Positions 24,057 to 37,178 of a stretch of DNA of 37,203 bases are shown piece after piece. This DNA comes from Pseudomonadota bacterium (GTDB lineage Bacteria; Desulfobacterota; Desulfovibrionia; Desulfovibrionales; Desulfovibrionaceae): assembly GCA_023411815.1 (NCBI GenBank), contig JAEYOJ010000124.1:1-37203 (forward strand). The letters are read 5' to 3'. Position numbers and translations under genes: made by a program. The notes beneath the pieces are model-generated. The model was not told the origin of the DNA, did not search any database, and saw nothing but the letters and a program-made list of their open reading frames with translations. Within the stretch, counting starts at the first letter, position 1. Each line of letters starts with the position of its first letter.

Positions 24057-24827
24057 ATGTCCAAAGCCTGGATCCGGGCCAAACGCCCGTCCTTCGTGCG
24101 CGACGTGCTACGCGACTTCTGCCTGGCCAGCCTCAAGCTGGAAGAGCAGTTCCGCCACAACGACCGGCACAAGCGCCTCAAGTTCGACGAAATCCGCGAC
24201 CTGCTCGGCTTCGAGATGAACAAGGGCCTGCTCTGGCGGCTCAAGGACACGGCGCACCACCTGTTCCGCAACGAGCCCGGCGAGCGGCTGGTGGGCCGTT
24301 TCCTCGACTGGTCCATGGGATACATCTTCCATGAAACCATCAAGCTCAAGGAAGACGCCTACCAGCAGGCAAACTACGGCCAGTGGTTTCGCCAGGTGCA
24401 GGGAACGGCCATGGCCGCGGAGGAATCCGACATAACTCGCGAGCTCTACAGGGTCGTGGAACAGACCCGCGAGTCCATCGAGCGCGAAATTGCACGCATA
24501 CGCTTCATTCTTGCGCACTGCCGCAGGCTGTTCCCCCTCTATCTGTGCGAGCACAAGGACAACCTCCTGCTGGCGCGGCTGCTTTTCGAGGAGCAGAGGC
24601 TCGTCCAGGAAACCTTTGGCAACGATTTTGCACTCTTACAGCGCGCCATCTACGGCAGCGAACCCGAACTCATGTACGTGTATGCCTCAAGGAGCCTGCG
24701 CCAAGGCGGCTGGATGGAAGAGGCGGCCAGGGCAGTGGAGGAGGCCGCAAGATTGTGCAATTCGAACCCCTTGGTGTTGCAGGAAAAGGAAATTGTTGAT
24801 AGTTGGCAAAAGAAACTCAAAGTCTGA
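24057..24827 (+). CDS. Unknown helical protein, TPR-like C-terminus
   Basis: I do not recognise this 256-residue soluble protein. It is mainly alpha-helical, with a basic N-terminus (KAWIRAKRPSFVRDVLRD), amphipathic helices between residues 20 and 130, and a C-terminal region (YASRSLRQGGWMEEAARAVE, LCNSNPLVLQEKEIVD) that resembles a TPR-like helical pair. GGAGG immediately upstream fixes ATG 24057; the open frame extends 20 codons further up but without a ribosome-binding site. A 52-bp gap leads to the LysM lipoprotein gene, so the two may share a transcript. Confidence 0.75.
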   Translation: MSKAWIRAKRPSFVRDVLRDFCLASLKLEEQFRHNDRHKRLKFDEIRDLLGFEMNKGLLWRLKDTAHHLFRNEPGERLVGRFLDWSMGYIFHETIKLKEDAYQQANYGQWFRQVQGTAMAAEESDITRELYRVVEQTRESIEREIARIRFILAHCRRLFPLYLCEHKDNLLLARLLFEEQRLVQETFGNDFALLQRAIYGSEPELMYVYASRSLRQGGWMEEAARAVEEAARLCNSNPLVLQEKEIVDSWQKKLKV

Positions 24828-24879
24828 CGTTCGTTTTCCCCAAGGCGAATACTGTCCTCAAACACTAGGAGGCAATACC

Positions 24880-25380
24880 ATGAAGAAACTCGCACTGATC
24901 GTGTTGACCATCGCGCTCATGAGCGCGTGGGGCTGCGCCAAGAAGCAGACCGCCGCACAGACCGAGCCCGTCGCACAGCAGGAACAGGTCGAAGAGGAAG
25001 TCGCGGCAGAGCCCGCGATCGAGCCCGAGCCGGAGCCCGCCGCGCCCACGGCGCAGGAGCTGTACGACCAGCGCTACGCGTCCCTGCCCACCACCTATAC
25101 CGTGAAGAAGGGTGACGCCCTGTGGTGGATCGCCGAATTCCAGCAGATCTACAACGATCCGTTCATGTGGCCGCTCATCTACCAGGCCAACCGGTCCCAG
25201 ATCAGCAATCCGAACCTGATCGAACCCGGCCAGGTCCTGAGGATCCCGCGCTCCGGCTTCACGCTGCAGGACATCAAGGCCGCCCGCAAGATGGCCGGCG
25301 CGCCCTGGAGGGCCCTGGAGCCCGCCGAGACGGCCGTGCTGCCTTCGGATATCCGTTCCGAACTTGGCTACGGCTTCTAG
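24880..25380 (+). CDS. LysM domain lipoprotein
   Basis: A 166-residue envelope protein. It begins with a lipoprotein signal peptide (KKLALIVLTIALMSAWGC, Cys19; Trp at -2 makes the lipobox slightly unusual). A long acidic Glu/Pro/Ala linker spans residues 25-60. One LysM-type peptidoglycan-binding domain follows at ~75-125 (YTVKKGDALWWIAE, NPNLIEPGQVLRIP). It probably anchors in the outer or inner membrane and contacts the cell wall. AGGAGG just before ATG 24880 is strong. A good terminator follows at 25448-25484. Confidence 0.9.
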   Translation: MKKLALIVLTIALMSAWGCAKKQTAAQTEPVAQQEQVEEEVAAEPAIEPEPEPAAPTAQELYDQRYASLPTTYTVKKGDALWWIAEFQQIYNDPFMWPLIYQANRSQISNPNLIEPGQVLRIPRSGFTLQDIKAARKMAGAPWRALEPAETAVLPSDIRSELGYGF

Positions 25381-25447
25381 CCGGCCATAGACCGGCCTCA
25401 GATCGCAGACCAGCTTTTCTGGATTTTCGCCGCAAGGCATGCTACGC

Positions 25448-25484
25448 AAAAGGCGCACCGGTGAAGAACCGGGCGCCTTTTTTT
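25448..25484 (+). terminator. Rho-independent terminator after the LysM gene
   Basis: A stem of AAAAGGCGC/GCGCCTTTT with a one-base bulge continues into CCGGT/ACCGG around a 5-nt loop. A run of seven T begins at 25478, three of them inside the stem. It lies 67 bp after the LysM stop codon and 57 bp before the next gene, which therefore needs its own promoter or readthrough. Confidence 0.88.
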
Positions 25485-25540
25485 CATCCCACCCGAATCA
25501 GCACGTCCCCGCGCTGTCAACCTATTGGGAGTTTAGACCC

Positions 25541-27367
25541 ATGAGTCTTCTGCATCTCAACAAAACAGAGCGTAAGCTTACCCTGAAGAACCCGGCCAAC
25601 CCCGAGCTCTTCCGGCGAATCTATCCCTACACGAATATCAGCCGCATCAGCTTCGACGACCGCTTCATCATGCCCAGGCCAGCCGATCCCATGTTCATCA
25701 CGGACACCACCTTCCGTGACGGACAGCAGGCCAGGCCTCCATACTCCGTGGAGCAGATCAGCCACATCTTCGACCTGCTGCACAAATTGGGCGGCAAATC
25801 CGGACTCATCCGCGCGAGCGAGTTCTTCCTCTATTCGGACAAGGACCGCCGCGCCGTGGAAGCCTGCCTGTCCAAGGGCTACAAGTATCCGCGCGTCACC
25901 GGCTGGATCCGGGCCAACGCCAAGGACCTCAAGCTGGTCAAGGACATGGGCCTGACCGAGACGGGCATGCTCACCTCGGTCTCGGACTACCATATCTATT
26001 TGAAGCTGCAGAAGAACCGCAAACAGGCCATGGACGACTACCTGGAGGTGGTCACCAAGGCCCTGGACTGGGGCATCACCCCGCGCTGCCACTTCGAGGA
26101 CATCACCCGCGCGGACATCTACGGTTTCTGCATCCCCTTTGCCCAGAAGCTCATGCAGCTGTCCAAGGAATACCACCTGCCGGTGAAGATCCGCCTGTGC
26201 GATACCATGGGCTACGGCGTGCCCTACCCGGGCTCGGACCTGCCGCGCTCGGTGGGCCGCATCGTGCGCGCCTTCACCGACGAGGCCGAGGTGCCCGGCG
26301 AGTGGCTCGAATGGCACGGCCACAACGATTTCCACAAGGTGCTCGTCAACGGCGTCACGGCCTGGCTGTACGGCTGCGGCGGCATCAACGGCACCCTGCT
26401 CGGCTTCGGCGAGCGCACGGGCAACTCGCCTATCGAGGCGCTGGTCATCGAGTACATCCAGCTCACCGGCGACGACGACGCCGCCGAGACCCCGGTCATC
26501 ACCGAGATCGCCGAGTACTTCGAGCGCGAGCTGGGCTACCGCGTGCCGGACAACTACCCGTTCGTGGGCAAGGATTTCAACGCCACGAGCGCGGGCATCC
26601 ATGTGGACGGGCTGCTCAAGAACGAGGAGATCTACAACATCTTCGACACGACCAAGCTGCTCAACCGCCGGGTGCCCATCATCATCACCGACAAGTCCGG
26701 CCGCGCCGGCGTGGCCTACTGGATCAACCACCAGCTCGGACTGTCCAAGGACGCGCAGATCGACAAGCGCCACCCGGCCGTGGGCAAGATCTACGAGGCT
26801 ATCGAGAAGGCCTATCAGGCCGGCCGCACCACGTCCTTCTCCAGCCAGGAGATGAAATCCCTGGTCAAGCGCTACCTGCCCGAGCTGTTCGCCTCCGAGT
26901 TCGACCACCTCAAGCAGCTCGCGAACAACCTGTCCGCCAAGCTGGTCATTCGCCTGTCCGAGTCCAAGGAAGTTCGCTCCATGGATCCCGATGCGGCGGG
27001 CAAGGCCATAGGCGAGTTCCAGGCCAAGTACCCGTTCATCCAGTTCGTCAACCTGGTGGACACGGAGGGCAAGGTCGTGGAGCGCGTGGTGGCCAACGAG
27101 GAGGACAAGCCCAAATACGTCACCCTGACGCGGGGCACGGACCTGTCCAGCCGCGAATGGTTCATCATGCCCATGCAGACCGGCAAGCTGCACATCACCA
27201 ACTTCTACCAGTCGCAGTATACGGGCAAACTTCTGCTGACCGTGGCTATGCCCGTGGTGGACGAGCAGGACAACCCGCGCGGCGTGCTCGGCGCGGACAT
27301 CCGCTTCGAGGAGCTGCTCAAGCGGCATGCCGAGCTTGATCCGCAAGATCCGACCGAAATGGTCTAG
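25541..27367 (+). CDS. Isopropylmalate/homocitrate/Re-citrate synthase-like enzyme with C-terminal Cache-like domain
   Basis: A 608-residue cytoplasmic protein. Residues ~50-390 form an HMGL-type TIM barrel that condenses acetyl-CoA with a 2-oxo acid. It shows DTTFRDGQQ (catalytic Arg-Asp), RASEFFLY, LCDTMGYG, the metal-binding HGHND and GGINGTLLGFGERTGNSPIE. The variant motifs fit the Re-citrate synthase branch known from clostridia and Desulfovibrio better than LeuA, but this is from memory. The tail (~490-600) is not a LeuA dimer domain; it reads like a Cache/PDC sensor fold (FVNLVDTEGKVVERVV, LSSREWFIMP, GKLLLTVAMPVVDEQ, RGVLGADIRFEEL). GGGAG about 9 nt upstream supports ATG 25541; the frame is open 34 codons further up, across the terminator. 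RlpA follows after 22 bp. Confidence 0.8.
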   Translation: MSLLHLNKTERKLTLKNPANPELFRRIYPYTNISRISFDDRFIMPRPADPMFITDTTFRDGQQARPPYSVEQISHIFDLLHKLGGKSGLIRASEFFLYSDKDRRAVEACLSKGYKYPRVTGWIRANAKDLKLVKDMGLTETGMLTSVSDYHIYLKLQKNRKQAMDDYLEVVTKALDWGITPRCHFEDITRADIYGFCIPFAQKLMQLSKEYHLPVKIRLCDTMGYGVPYPGSDLPRSVGRIVRAFTDEAEVPGEWLEWHGHNDFHKVLVNGVTAWLYGCGGINGTLLGFGERTGNSPIEALVIEYIQLTGDDDAAETPVITEIAEYFERELGYRVPDNYPFVGKDFNATSAGIHVDGLLKNEEIYNIFDTTKLLNRRVPIIITDKSGRAGVAYWINHQLGLSKDAQIDKRHPAVGKIYEAIEKAYQAGRTTSFSSQEMKSLVKRYLPELFASEFDHLKQLANNLSAKLVIRLSESKEVRSMDPDAAGKAIGEFQAKYPFIQFVNLVDTEGKVVERVVANEEDKPKYVTLTRGTDLSSREWFIMPMQTGKLHITNFYQSQYTGKLLLTVAMPVVDEQDNPRGVLGADIRFEELLKRHAELDPQDPTEMV

Positions 27368-27389
27368 CAACACGGGAGAAAGGCCACCC

Positions 27390-28196
27390 ATGGCAGGACT
27401 CAGCCTGAAAGGCTTGGCCGCCGTTCTCGCGGCGGTGCTCGCGGCCGGCGCGCTATTGACCGCCTGCGCCGGCAAGAGCCCCATCTACCAGGCCAAGCGC
27501 ACCGCGGAGCAGAAACGCGTGATGACGCAGCCCTCCCCGGGACAGAGCCAGACCGGGCAGAGCCAGACGCAGCCGAGCACGGCCAAGACCAGGCCGTACA
27601 CCGTCCTGGGCGAGACATACCACCCGCTGCATAGCGCGGACGGCTATTCCGAGGAGGGCCTCGCCTCCTGGTACGGCCGGGACTTCCACGGCAAGCGCAC
27701 GGCCAACGGCGAGATCTACGACATGTACAAGCCCAGCGCAGCGCACAAGCTCCTGCCCCTGGGCACGCGCGTGCGCGTGACAAACCTGGAGAACGGCAAG
27801 TCCCTCTACCTGACCGTCAACGACCGCGGCCCCTTCGTCAAGGGCCGCATCCTCGATCTGTCCTACGAGGCAGCCAACCGCCTGGGCACCCTGGACAAGG
27901 GCGTGGCCATGGTGCGCGTGGAGAGCGTGGGCGGCATACCCGGCACCGTGGACGGCAACCTTCCCGGCCCGTTCTACATCCAGGTCGGCTCGTTCACCCA
28001 GCGCGACAACGCCGACAGGCTCAAGGCCGAAATGTACGCCAGCGGCTACCGCTCCACGCGTCTGGTCGAGGCGCAGGTGGACGGCGCCACCTGGTGGCGC
28101 GTGCAGGCCGGCGAATTCCAGAACCTGGGCACTGCCCGTCTGGAACTCAACCGCTTGTCCCTGAGCTATTCCGAGGCCTTCGTGGTGGCCCGCTGA
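27390..28196 (+). CDS. rlpA: Septal ring lytic transglycosylase RlpA-like lipoprotein
   Basis: Outer-membrane-type lipoprotein of 268 residues. It has a signal peptide ending LLTAC (Cys26), a Gln/Ser/Thr-rich linker, and a double-psi beta-barrel domain with GLASWYGRDFHGKRTANGE, the conserved His in AAHKLLPLG and Asp in NDRGPF. A C-terminal SPOR domain follows (FYIQVGSFTQRDNADRLK, WWRVQAGEF), which binds denuded peptidoglycan at the septum. In Pseudomonas RlpA cleaves such glycan and helps daughter cells separate. The key His and Asp are present, so activity is likely. AAGG 6 nt upstream supports ATG 27390. The gene may be cotranscribed with the preceding one. Confidence 0.93.
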   Translation: MAGLSLKGLAAVLAAVLAAGALLTACAGKSPIYQAKRTAEQKRVMTQPSPGQSQTGQSQTQPSTAKTRPYTVLGETYHPLHSADGYSEEGLASWYGRDFHGKRTANGEIYDMYKPSAAHKLLPLGTRVRVTNLENGKSLYLTVNDRGPFVKGRILDLSYEAANRLGTLDKGVAMVRVESVGGIPGTVDGNLPGPFYIQVGSFTQRDNADRLKAEMYASGYRSTRLVEAQVDGATWWRVQAGEFQNLGTARLELNRLSLSYSEAFVVAR

Positions 28197-28209
28197 CATC
28201 CGGCATGAA

Positions 28210-28237
28210 CCAGGGCCGCCCGCCAAGGCGGCCCTGG
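28210..28237 (+). terminator. Probable terminator after rlpA
   Basis: A perfect 11-bp stem (CCAGGGCCGCC with GGCGGCCCTGG) closes a 6-nt loop 13 bp after the rlpA stop. Only a short pyrimidine run (CCTTTCCC) follows, so termination may be partial. Confidence 0.65.
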
Positions 28238-28582
28238 CCTTTCCCAGAGACTTTCCACGCTTTCCTTCCGGGCCTTCCCACCTAAGCGCATACGGCGCAA
28301 GCCTCCCTATCCGGCCGCCAGGCAGCGTGCCTCCCTGCGGCACACCGGCAAGCTCGCTCAATAATTTGACTGAAGACTATTGTATGGACGAGACGACTTG
28401 CGCGACCATATATAGTCCCCGTGGGGATAAACTTTAGCAATCGCATGCTTAACGCTCCTCGCCGAACCGTCATCGTGTCGGGAGGATGATAGGAAGATGT
28501 CCAGCCCCTGGGGATACCTGCTCTCGTCACACTCGCGTACGCAAAACGGGCGTACATCTTCCGCCCCGCGCAAGGACAACGA
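28238..28582. promoter_or_regulatory. Long leader of the hybrid sensor gene with nested inverted repeats
   Basis: This 345-bp gap before the sensor kinase has no gene. A locally A+T-rich part (28355-28440) contains TTGACT and TATATA but no well-spaced pair. Nearer the gene, GGAAGATGT (28492-28500) pairs perfectly with ACATCTTCC (28554-28562) and encloses GTACGC (28537-28542). GTACGC pairs with GCGTAC (28550-28555), which overlaps the outer arm by two bases, so the two stems compete. No known riboswitch class fits. Confidence 0.4.
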
Positions 28583-34390
<5,808 letters not shown>

Positions 34391-34501
34391 GGGTTGAGCG
34401 GATGAACGGCAGGCGGACACCTGTCGCTCTGTACAATGCCGCATCTCCGCTCCGTGTCGATGTCGATGGATTTGCGTTAAGGCGCATTTTCATTTTACTG
34501 C

Positions 34502-34569
34502 TTGACTTGAGGTGGGAATACTCTGTTATTGTTACGTGATTGGAAAGAGTTGATCTCATGCATGCATGA
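34502..34569 (+). promoter_or_regulatory. Possible promoter and palindromic operator before the first response regulator
   Basis: The 221-bp gap after the kinase is A+T-rich. TTGACT (34502-34507) with TATTGT 19 bp further on is a possible promoter with long spacing. TCATGCATGCATGA (34556-34569) is a perfect 14-bp palindrome 42 bp before ATG 34612. Together they suggest that the regulators can be expressed separately from the kinase. Confidence 0.35.
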
Positions 34570-34611
34570 TCCGCATGACACCCGGCGAACCACTTCCAGA
34601 GGAATGAATCA

Positions 34612-35070
34612 ATGACGGACAACGCCCGAATCCTCATCGTGGACGATGATCCGCTTAGCCTGGTCGCCTTCGGGTCCATGATCGAAAAGCATTTTACCGT
34701 GGATACGGCCAACGATCCGGCCCAGGCCCTGGAGCGGCTCGAATCGAATCCTCCCTATGCCGTCATAATCTCGGACATGTACATGCCCGGCATGGACGGA
34801 ATCGATTTCCTGGCCCAAGCCGGCCGCCTGAGCCCCAGCACGGTGAAGATCATGCTCACCGGCCATGCCGACCTGGAAACGGCCATGGCCGCCGTGAACA
34901 AGGGCCACGTCTTCGGTTTCTTCAGCAAGGCCTGCCAGCCCCAAGCCCTCGTGGCCGCCGTGCGCAAGGCCGTGGACGAGCACAGAAGGCATCGCCGGCG
35001 CATCGAGCGTCCTTTTTCCAAAAAAGACCTGCTGACCAGGGAGGAATTCGATTTTCTCACCAACCAGTGA
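34612..35070 (+). CDS. Single-domain response regulator (RR1)
   Basis: A 152-residue stand-alone receiver. The acidic pocket is VDDDP, the phosphoacceptor Asp lies in IISDMYMPGMDG (~residue 55), the conserved Thr in IMLTGHAD and the Lys in FFSKAC. After the receiver there is only a short basic linker (HRRHRRRIERP) and a tail (KKDLLTREEFDFLTNQ), with no DNA-binding or enzymatic output. It likely accepts phosphate from the hybrid kinase upstream or passes it on. It is closely related to the next gene. GAGGA lies upstream of ATG 34612. Confidence 0.92.
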   Translation: MTDNARILIVDDDPLSLVAFGSMIEKHFTVDTANDPAQALERLESNPPYAVIISDMYMPGMDGIDFLAQAGRLSPSTVKIMLTGHADLETAMAAVNKGHVFGFFSKACQPQALVAAVRKAVDEHRRHRRRIERPFSKKDLLTREEFDFLTNQ

Positions 35071-35190
35071 TCTCCCCCGCAATTCCGCCTTGCCCTTGAA
35101 CAGCGCGTGATTAATCAGTACGAAGAGAATTCCGGTCCGAACCCGCGCGGGCCAGGCCCACATATCCCTCCAATGCCGCGGGGAGGCTCC

Positions 35191-35646
35191 ATGACCGAAC
35201 GCGTGCTCCTGGTGGATGACGATCCCGTATTCCTCGCCGTGTACCAGGGCGTCCTTTCCCAGCACTTCCAGGTGCAGACCGCCGAAGGCCCCGAACGTGC
35301 CCTGGAGCTGGTGCTCGATCACGGGCCCTTCGCCGTGATCATCTCCGACATGCACATGCCCGGCATGGACGGCCTGTCCTTCCTGGATCGCATCCGGCAG
35401 ATCAGCCCGCGCACGGTGAAGATCATGCTCACCGGCCTGCCGGACCTGCAGACAGCCATGACCGCGCTCAACGTGACGGGTGTTTTCGGTTTCTTCAGCA
35501 AGGAGTGCGCTTCGTCGGAGCTGGTGGTCAAGGTGCGCGCGGCCATCGCCGAATACCGCAGGCGCACGTCCCGCAGCGCCGAGACCGTTCCGGCCTCGGA
35601 CATCCTTTCCAAGGAAGAACGGGAGTTCTTCTTCAATAAGGATTAG
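35191..35646 (+). CDS. Single-domain response regulator (RR2)
   Basis: A 151-residue receiver, paralogue of the preceding gene. They share AVIISDM-MPGMDG, SP-TVKIMLTG, DL-TAM and VFGFFSK. The active-site Asp (ISDMHMPG, ~residue 55), Thr and Lys are present. The tail SDILSKEEREFFFNKD matches the RR1 tail in pattern. GGAGG 5 nt upstream fixes ATG 35191; the open frame starts at 35107 without a ribosome-binding site. It lies 120 bp after RR1 and ends at a terminator. No output domain is present. Confidence 0.92.
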   Translation: MTERVLLVDDDPVFLAVYQGVLSQHFQVQTAEGPERALELVLDHGPFAVIISDMHMPGMDGLSFLDRIRQISPRTVKIMLTGLPDLQTAMTALNVTGVFGFFSKECASSELVVKVRAAIAEYRRRTSRSAETVPASDILSKEEREFFFNKD

Positions 35647-35656
35647 CAGACTGTCG

Positions 35657-35679
35657 AAAAAGGCCGTCCGGGCTTTTTT
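35657..35679 (+). terminator. Rho-independent terminator after the signalling genes
   Basis: AAAAAG pairs with CTTTTT, then one G-G mismatch, then CC/GG around a 4-nt loop, with T6 at the end. It begins 10 bp after the RR2 stop. A second, longer stem with 12 positions and one G-T pair follows at 35687-35715 (GCGATGCTTGAG with CTCGAGCATCGC). Confidence 0.7.
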
Positions 35680-35866
35680 CAACTCCGCGATGCTTGAGCA
35701 AGCCTCGAGCATCGCCCACTGATGCTGCACATCCGGCGGGCCAACGCGCCAACGAATCCTTGGGCGAATCCACTTTTTCTGATAAGCGAGGCCGGCCGGT
35801 GCGAAATGGCCGGCGGCCGGCCGGTCCGCCAAGCCCGGATCGCCGCAATCACAAAGGAGAACCACC

Positions 35867-36967
35867 ATGGCTCTGTCCATAGGCATCGTGGGACTGCCCA
35901 ACGTGGGCAAGTCCACGCTTTTCAACGCGCTTACCAAGGCCCAGAACGCCGAGTGCGCCAACTACCCCTTCTGCACCATCGAACCCAACAAGGCCGTGGT
36001 GCCGGTGCCGGACGAGCGCCTGAACGAGCTGTCCAAGCTGGTCAAGCCGCAGAAGGTCGTGCACGCCACGGTGGACTTCATCGACATAGCGGGCCTGGTC
36101 AAGGGCGCGAGCCGGGGCGAGGGCCTGGGCAACAAGTTCCTGGCCAACATACGCGAAAGCCAGGCCATCCTGCACGTGGTGCGCTGCTTCGAGTCCGGCG
36201 ACGTGGTGCATGTGGACGGCTCCGTGGACCCCATCCGCGACATCGAGACCATCGACACCGAGCTGATCCTGGCCGACCTGCAGATCGTGGAGAACAGGGC
36301 CGACCGGCTGGCCAAGCAGCTCAAGGGCGACAAGAAGCTCCAGACGCAGCTCGACGCGGCCAAGGCCCTGGCCGAGCACCTGGGCAAAGGCGAGCCGGCC
36401 GCGACCTTCGAGGGCCGCGACAGTGACGCGGGCAAGGCGCTCTTCAAGGACATGGGTCTCATCACGGCCAAGAACGTCATCTACTGCTGCAATGTGGACG
36501 AGGAGAGCCTGGCCGAGGACAACGCCCACGTGACGCGCGTGCGCGAGCTGGCCGCCAGGCGCGGAGCGCCGGTGGTCAAGATCTCGGCCAAGGTCGAGGA
36601 GGAGCTGGTGGGCATGTCCGACGAGGAGTACCTGGAGTTCCTGACCTCCTTCGGGGTGAAGGAATCGGGTCTGGCCCAGGTCATCCACACGGGCTACGCC
36701 TCCCTGGGCCTCATCAGCTACTTCACGGCCGGCGAGAAGGAAGTCCGCGCCTGGACCATCCACAAGGGCTGGAAAGCCCCTCAGGCCGCGAGCGTCATCC
36801 ATACGGACTTCGAGCGCGGCTTCATCCGCGCCGAGGTCATCGCATACAAGGATTACACGGCCTGCGGCACCGAGTCCGCCTGCCGCGCCAAGGGGTTGCT
36901 GCGCGTGGAAGGCAAGGAATACGAGGTCAAGGACGGCGACGTCATGCACTTCCTGTTCAATGTCTGA
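35867..36967 (+). CDS. ychF: Redox-regulated ATPase/GTPase YchF (OLA1 family)
   Basis: A 366-residue Obg-related P-loop protein, conserved in almost all bacteria and tied to ribosome function and stress responses; it prefers ATP. The G1 loop is GLPNVGKS (9-16), G3 lies in DIAGLVKGASRGEGLG and the G4 position has NVDE instead of NKxD, which marks the family. A coiled-coil insertion follows, and the C-terminal TGS domain runs from ~GEKEVRAWTI to DGDVMHFLFNV. AAGGAG 7 nt upstream supports ATG 35867. The length is normal. It is followed within 10 bp by the second three-hairpin repeat. Confidence 0.97.
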   Translation: MALSIGIVGLPNVGKSTLFNALTKAQNAECANYPFCTIEPNKAVVPVPDERLNELSKLVKPQKVVHATVDFIDIAGLVKGASRGEGLGNKFLANIRESQAILHVVRCFESGDVVHVDGSVDPIRDIETIDTELILADLQIVENRADRLAKQLKGDKKLQTQLDAAKALAEHLGKGEPAATFEGRDSDAGKALFKDMGLITAKNVIYCCNVDEESLAEDNAHVTRVRELAARRGAPVVKISAKVEEELVGMSDEEYLEFLTSFGVKESGLAQVIHTGYASLGLISYFTAGEKEVRAWTIHKGWKAPQAASVIHTDFERGFIRAEVIAYKDYTACGTESACRAKGLLRVEGKEYEVKDGDVMHFLFNV

Positions 36968-36976
36968 TCCATCCGT

Positions 36977-37100
36977 ATTGAGCATTTTGCTTTTGAAAAT
37001 GCTCTGCAAGCCATGCGTCGGCATGGCTTGCCGCCGCGTAGGCGTAGGCGCAATTCACTTGCGCCGTAAATGCCGGAGCGGGCGTCTTAAAACCCAATCT
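36977..37100 (+). repeat. Dispersed three-hairpin repeat, copy 2
   Basis: This copy has the same orientation as 4643-4766. Stems are GAGCATTTT/AAAATGCTC (36980-37004), GCAAGCCATGC/GCATGGCTTGC (37006-37031) and GGCGCAA/TTGCGCC (37047-37065), followed by GGGCGTCTTAAA. In the second stem a base change keeps pairing (the loop-closing pair is C-G here, unpaired C and A in copy 1). Similarity ends at about 37100, where the IS110-like leader seems to begin. It may also serve as ychF terminator. Confidence 0.75.
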
Positions 37101-37178
37101 AATGGGATGGACCCGTCCCCATATACCTCGGTAGGCTTGATTTACCACAACAAGTAAGCCGAGAAAGGAGACGGGCCC
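37101..37178 (+). mobile_element. Putative left end of an IS110-family element
   Basis: The sequence between the end of repeat copy 2 and the transposase start has no counterpart in copy 1. It holds a near-perfect inverted pair, ATGGACCCGTC (37107-37117) and GACGGGCCCAT (37170-37180, one mismatch), and a ribosome-binding AGGAG at 37166-37170. The boundary at about 37101 is inferred from the two repeat copies only. Confidence 0.4.

Noticed and set aside
28492..28582. c-di-GMP riboswitch before the sensor gene
   Set aside because: A short ACGCAAAAC stretch recalls the GEMM motif, but the tetraloop, its receptor and the second stem are missing.
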